DNA of 64,000 nucleotides from Nemertoderma westbladi (taxonomy: Eukaryota > Xenacoelomorpha > Nemertodermatida > Nemertodermatidae), in contig JAUCBJ010007648.1 in the NCBI GenBank assembly GCA_032718475.1, positions 1 through 64,000 of the forward strand, written 5' to 3'. A program made the translations under genes and the position numbers. Below are positions 63,668 through 64,000 of the stretch, piece by piece. Below the pieces are notes generated by a model. It saw nothing but the letters and a program-made list of their open reading frames with translations, did no database searches and had not been told where the DNA came from. The stretch's first letter is position 1. Each line of letters starts with the position of its first letter.

Positions 63668-64000
63668 TTTATACAGCAGATGATGTGTTGGAATATTATC
63701 AATTTAAACTGGTCTTCAACAATATCTGATTGTTACTGGTAGGGTTAAAAACTTTATATTTACAGTTAATCTGCTACTCTCTGTAATCTTACAATAAATG
63801 TCCGTATGTGCCCATGTAGTCATTTAAAATGGAGTGATAGAGATAGGAAATAAAAATATTACATTTCAGTAAAATTAATAATATTTTAATAAATGGCCCT
63901 TTAACCTTGACGAAACCAAATATTTAACCATCATTTTAACTCACCTATTGGTTAGTGTACAATGTTGTGACTACACAAACTAAAAAAATTGTAAAACTGA
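63668..64000. other. Right end of window, no feature recognised
   Basis: AT-rich sequence without gene or repeat recognisable by eye. Confidence 0.4.

Overview
The window is eukaryotic: spliced genes with GT/AG introns, tRNA genes with introns, LINEs, an LTR retrotransposon, DNA transposons and very long satellites. Non-coding DNA is AT-rich, with many poly-C/poly-G runs and frequent short palindromes (AGGCCT, ACCGGT). Together with a metazoan pappalysin gene, a CsRn1-type Ty3/Gypsy element and a Kolobok-like transposon, this suggests a marine invertebrate, perhaps an echinoderm or another non-vertebrate deuterostome. The phylum is a low-confidence inference.

The main host gene is a pappalysin (PAPPA/PAPPA2-type secreted metzincin protease) on the minus strand. 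I traced twelve exons from the start codon at 56477 to 24202. All splice phases agree and together give about 829 codons: signal peptide, furin-type site, LamG-like region, a Lin-12/Notch repeat, the zinc-binding HELGHVLGLWH motif, the Met-turn region and the start of the post-catalytic region. The C-terminal half (sushi repeats and beyond) was not found. Exon 10 ends in a 54-bp tandem repeat that copies both coding sequence and the 5' splice site, giving six consecutive donor sites. The introns hold an 8.4-kb 23-bp satellite with a LINE inserted, a second unrelated 23-bp satellite, a complete LTR retrotransposon, 63-bp and 42-bp minisatellites and a decayed transposon-like gene.

A second host gene, ornithine decarboxylase, starts at 18814 on the plus strand. 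Two GC-rich exons are clear, but the reading frame stops right after the catalytic-cysteine motif, where a LINE fragment begins. The rest is missing, so it is a broken gene, an unusual rearrangement or an assembly join.

Layout: 1-7.8 kb, tRNA-Leu(CAA) genes in inverted-repeat arms around a 2.8-kb TIR element, then a 50-bp minisatellite; 8-11.6 kb, LINE copies and a third tRNA-Leu; 11.6-18.7 kb, an inverted-repeat-bounded element, a GC-alternating patch, a 0.95-kb foldback element and a 0.4-kb duplication; 18.8-23.6 kb, broken ODC plus retroelement debris; 24.2-56.5 kb, pappalysin; 57.6-63.6 kb, a pair of ~0.5-kb inverted arms enclosing a Kolobok-like transposon with an intact 610-aa transposase, 19-bp perfect TIRs and TTAA target duplications.
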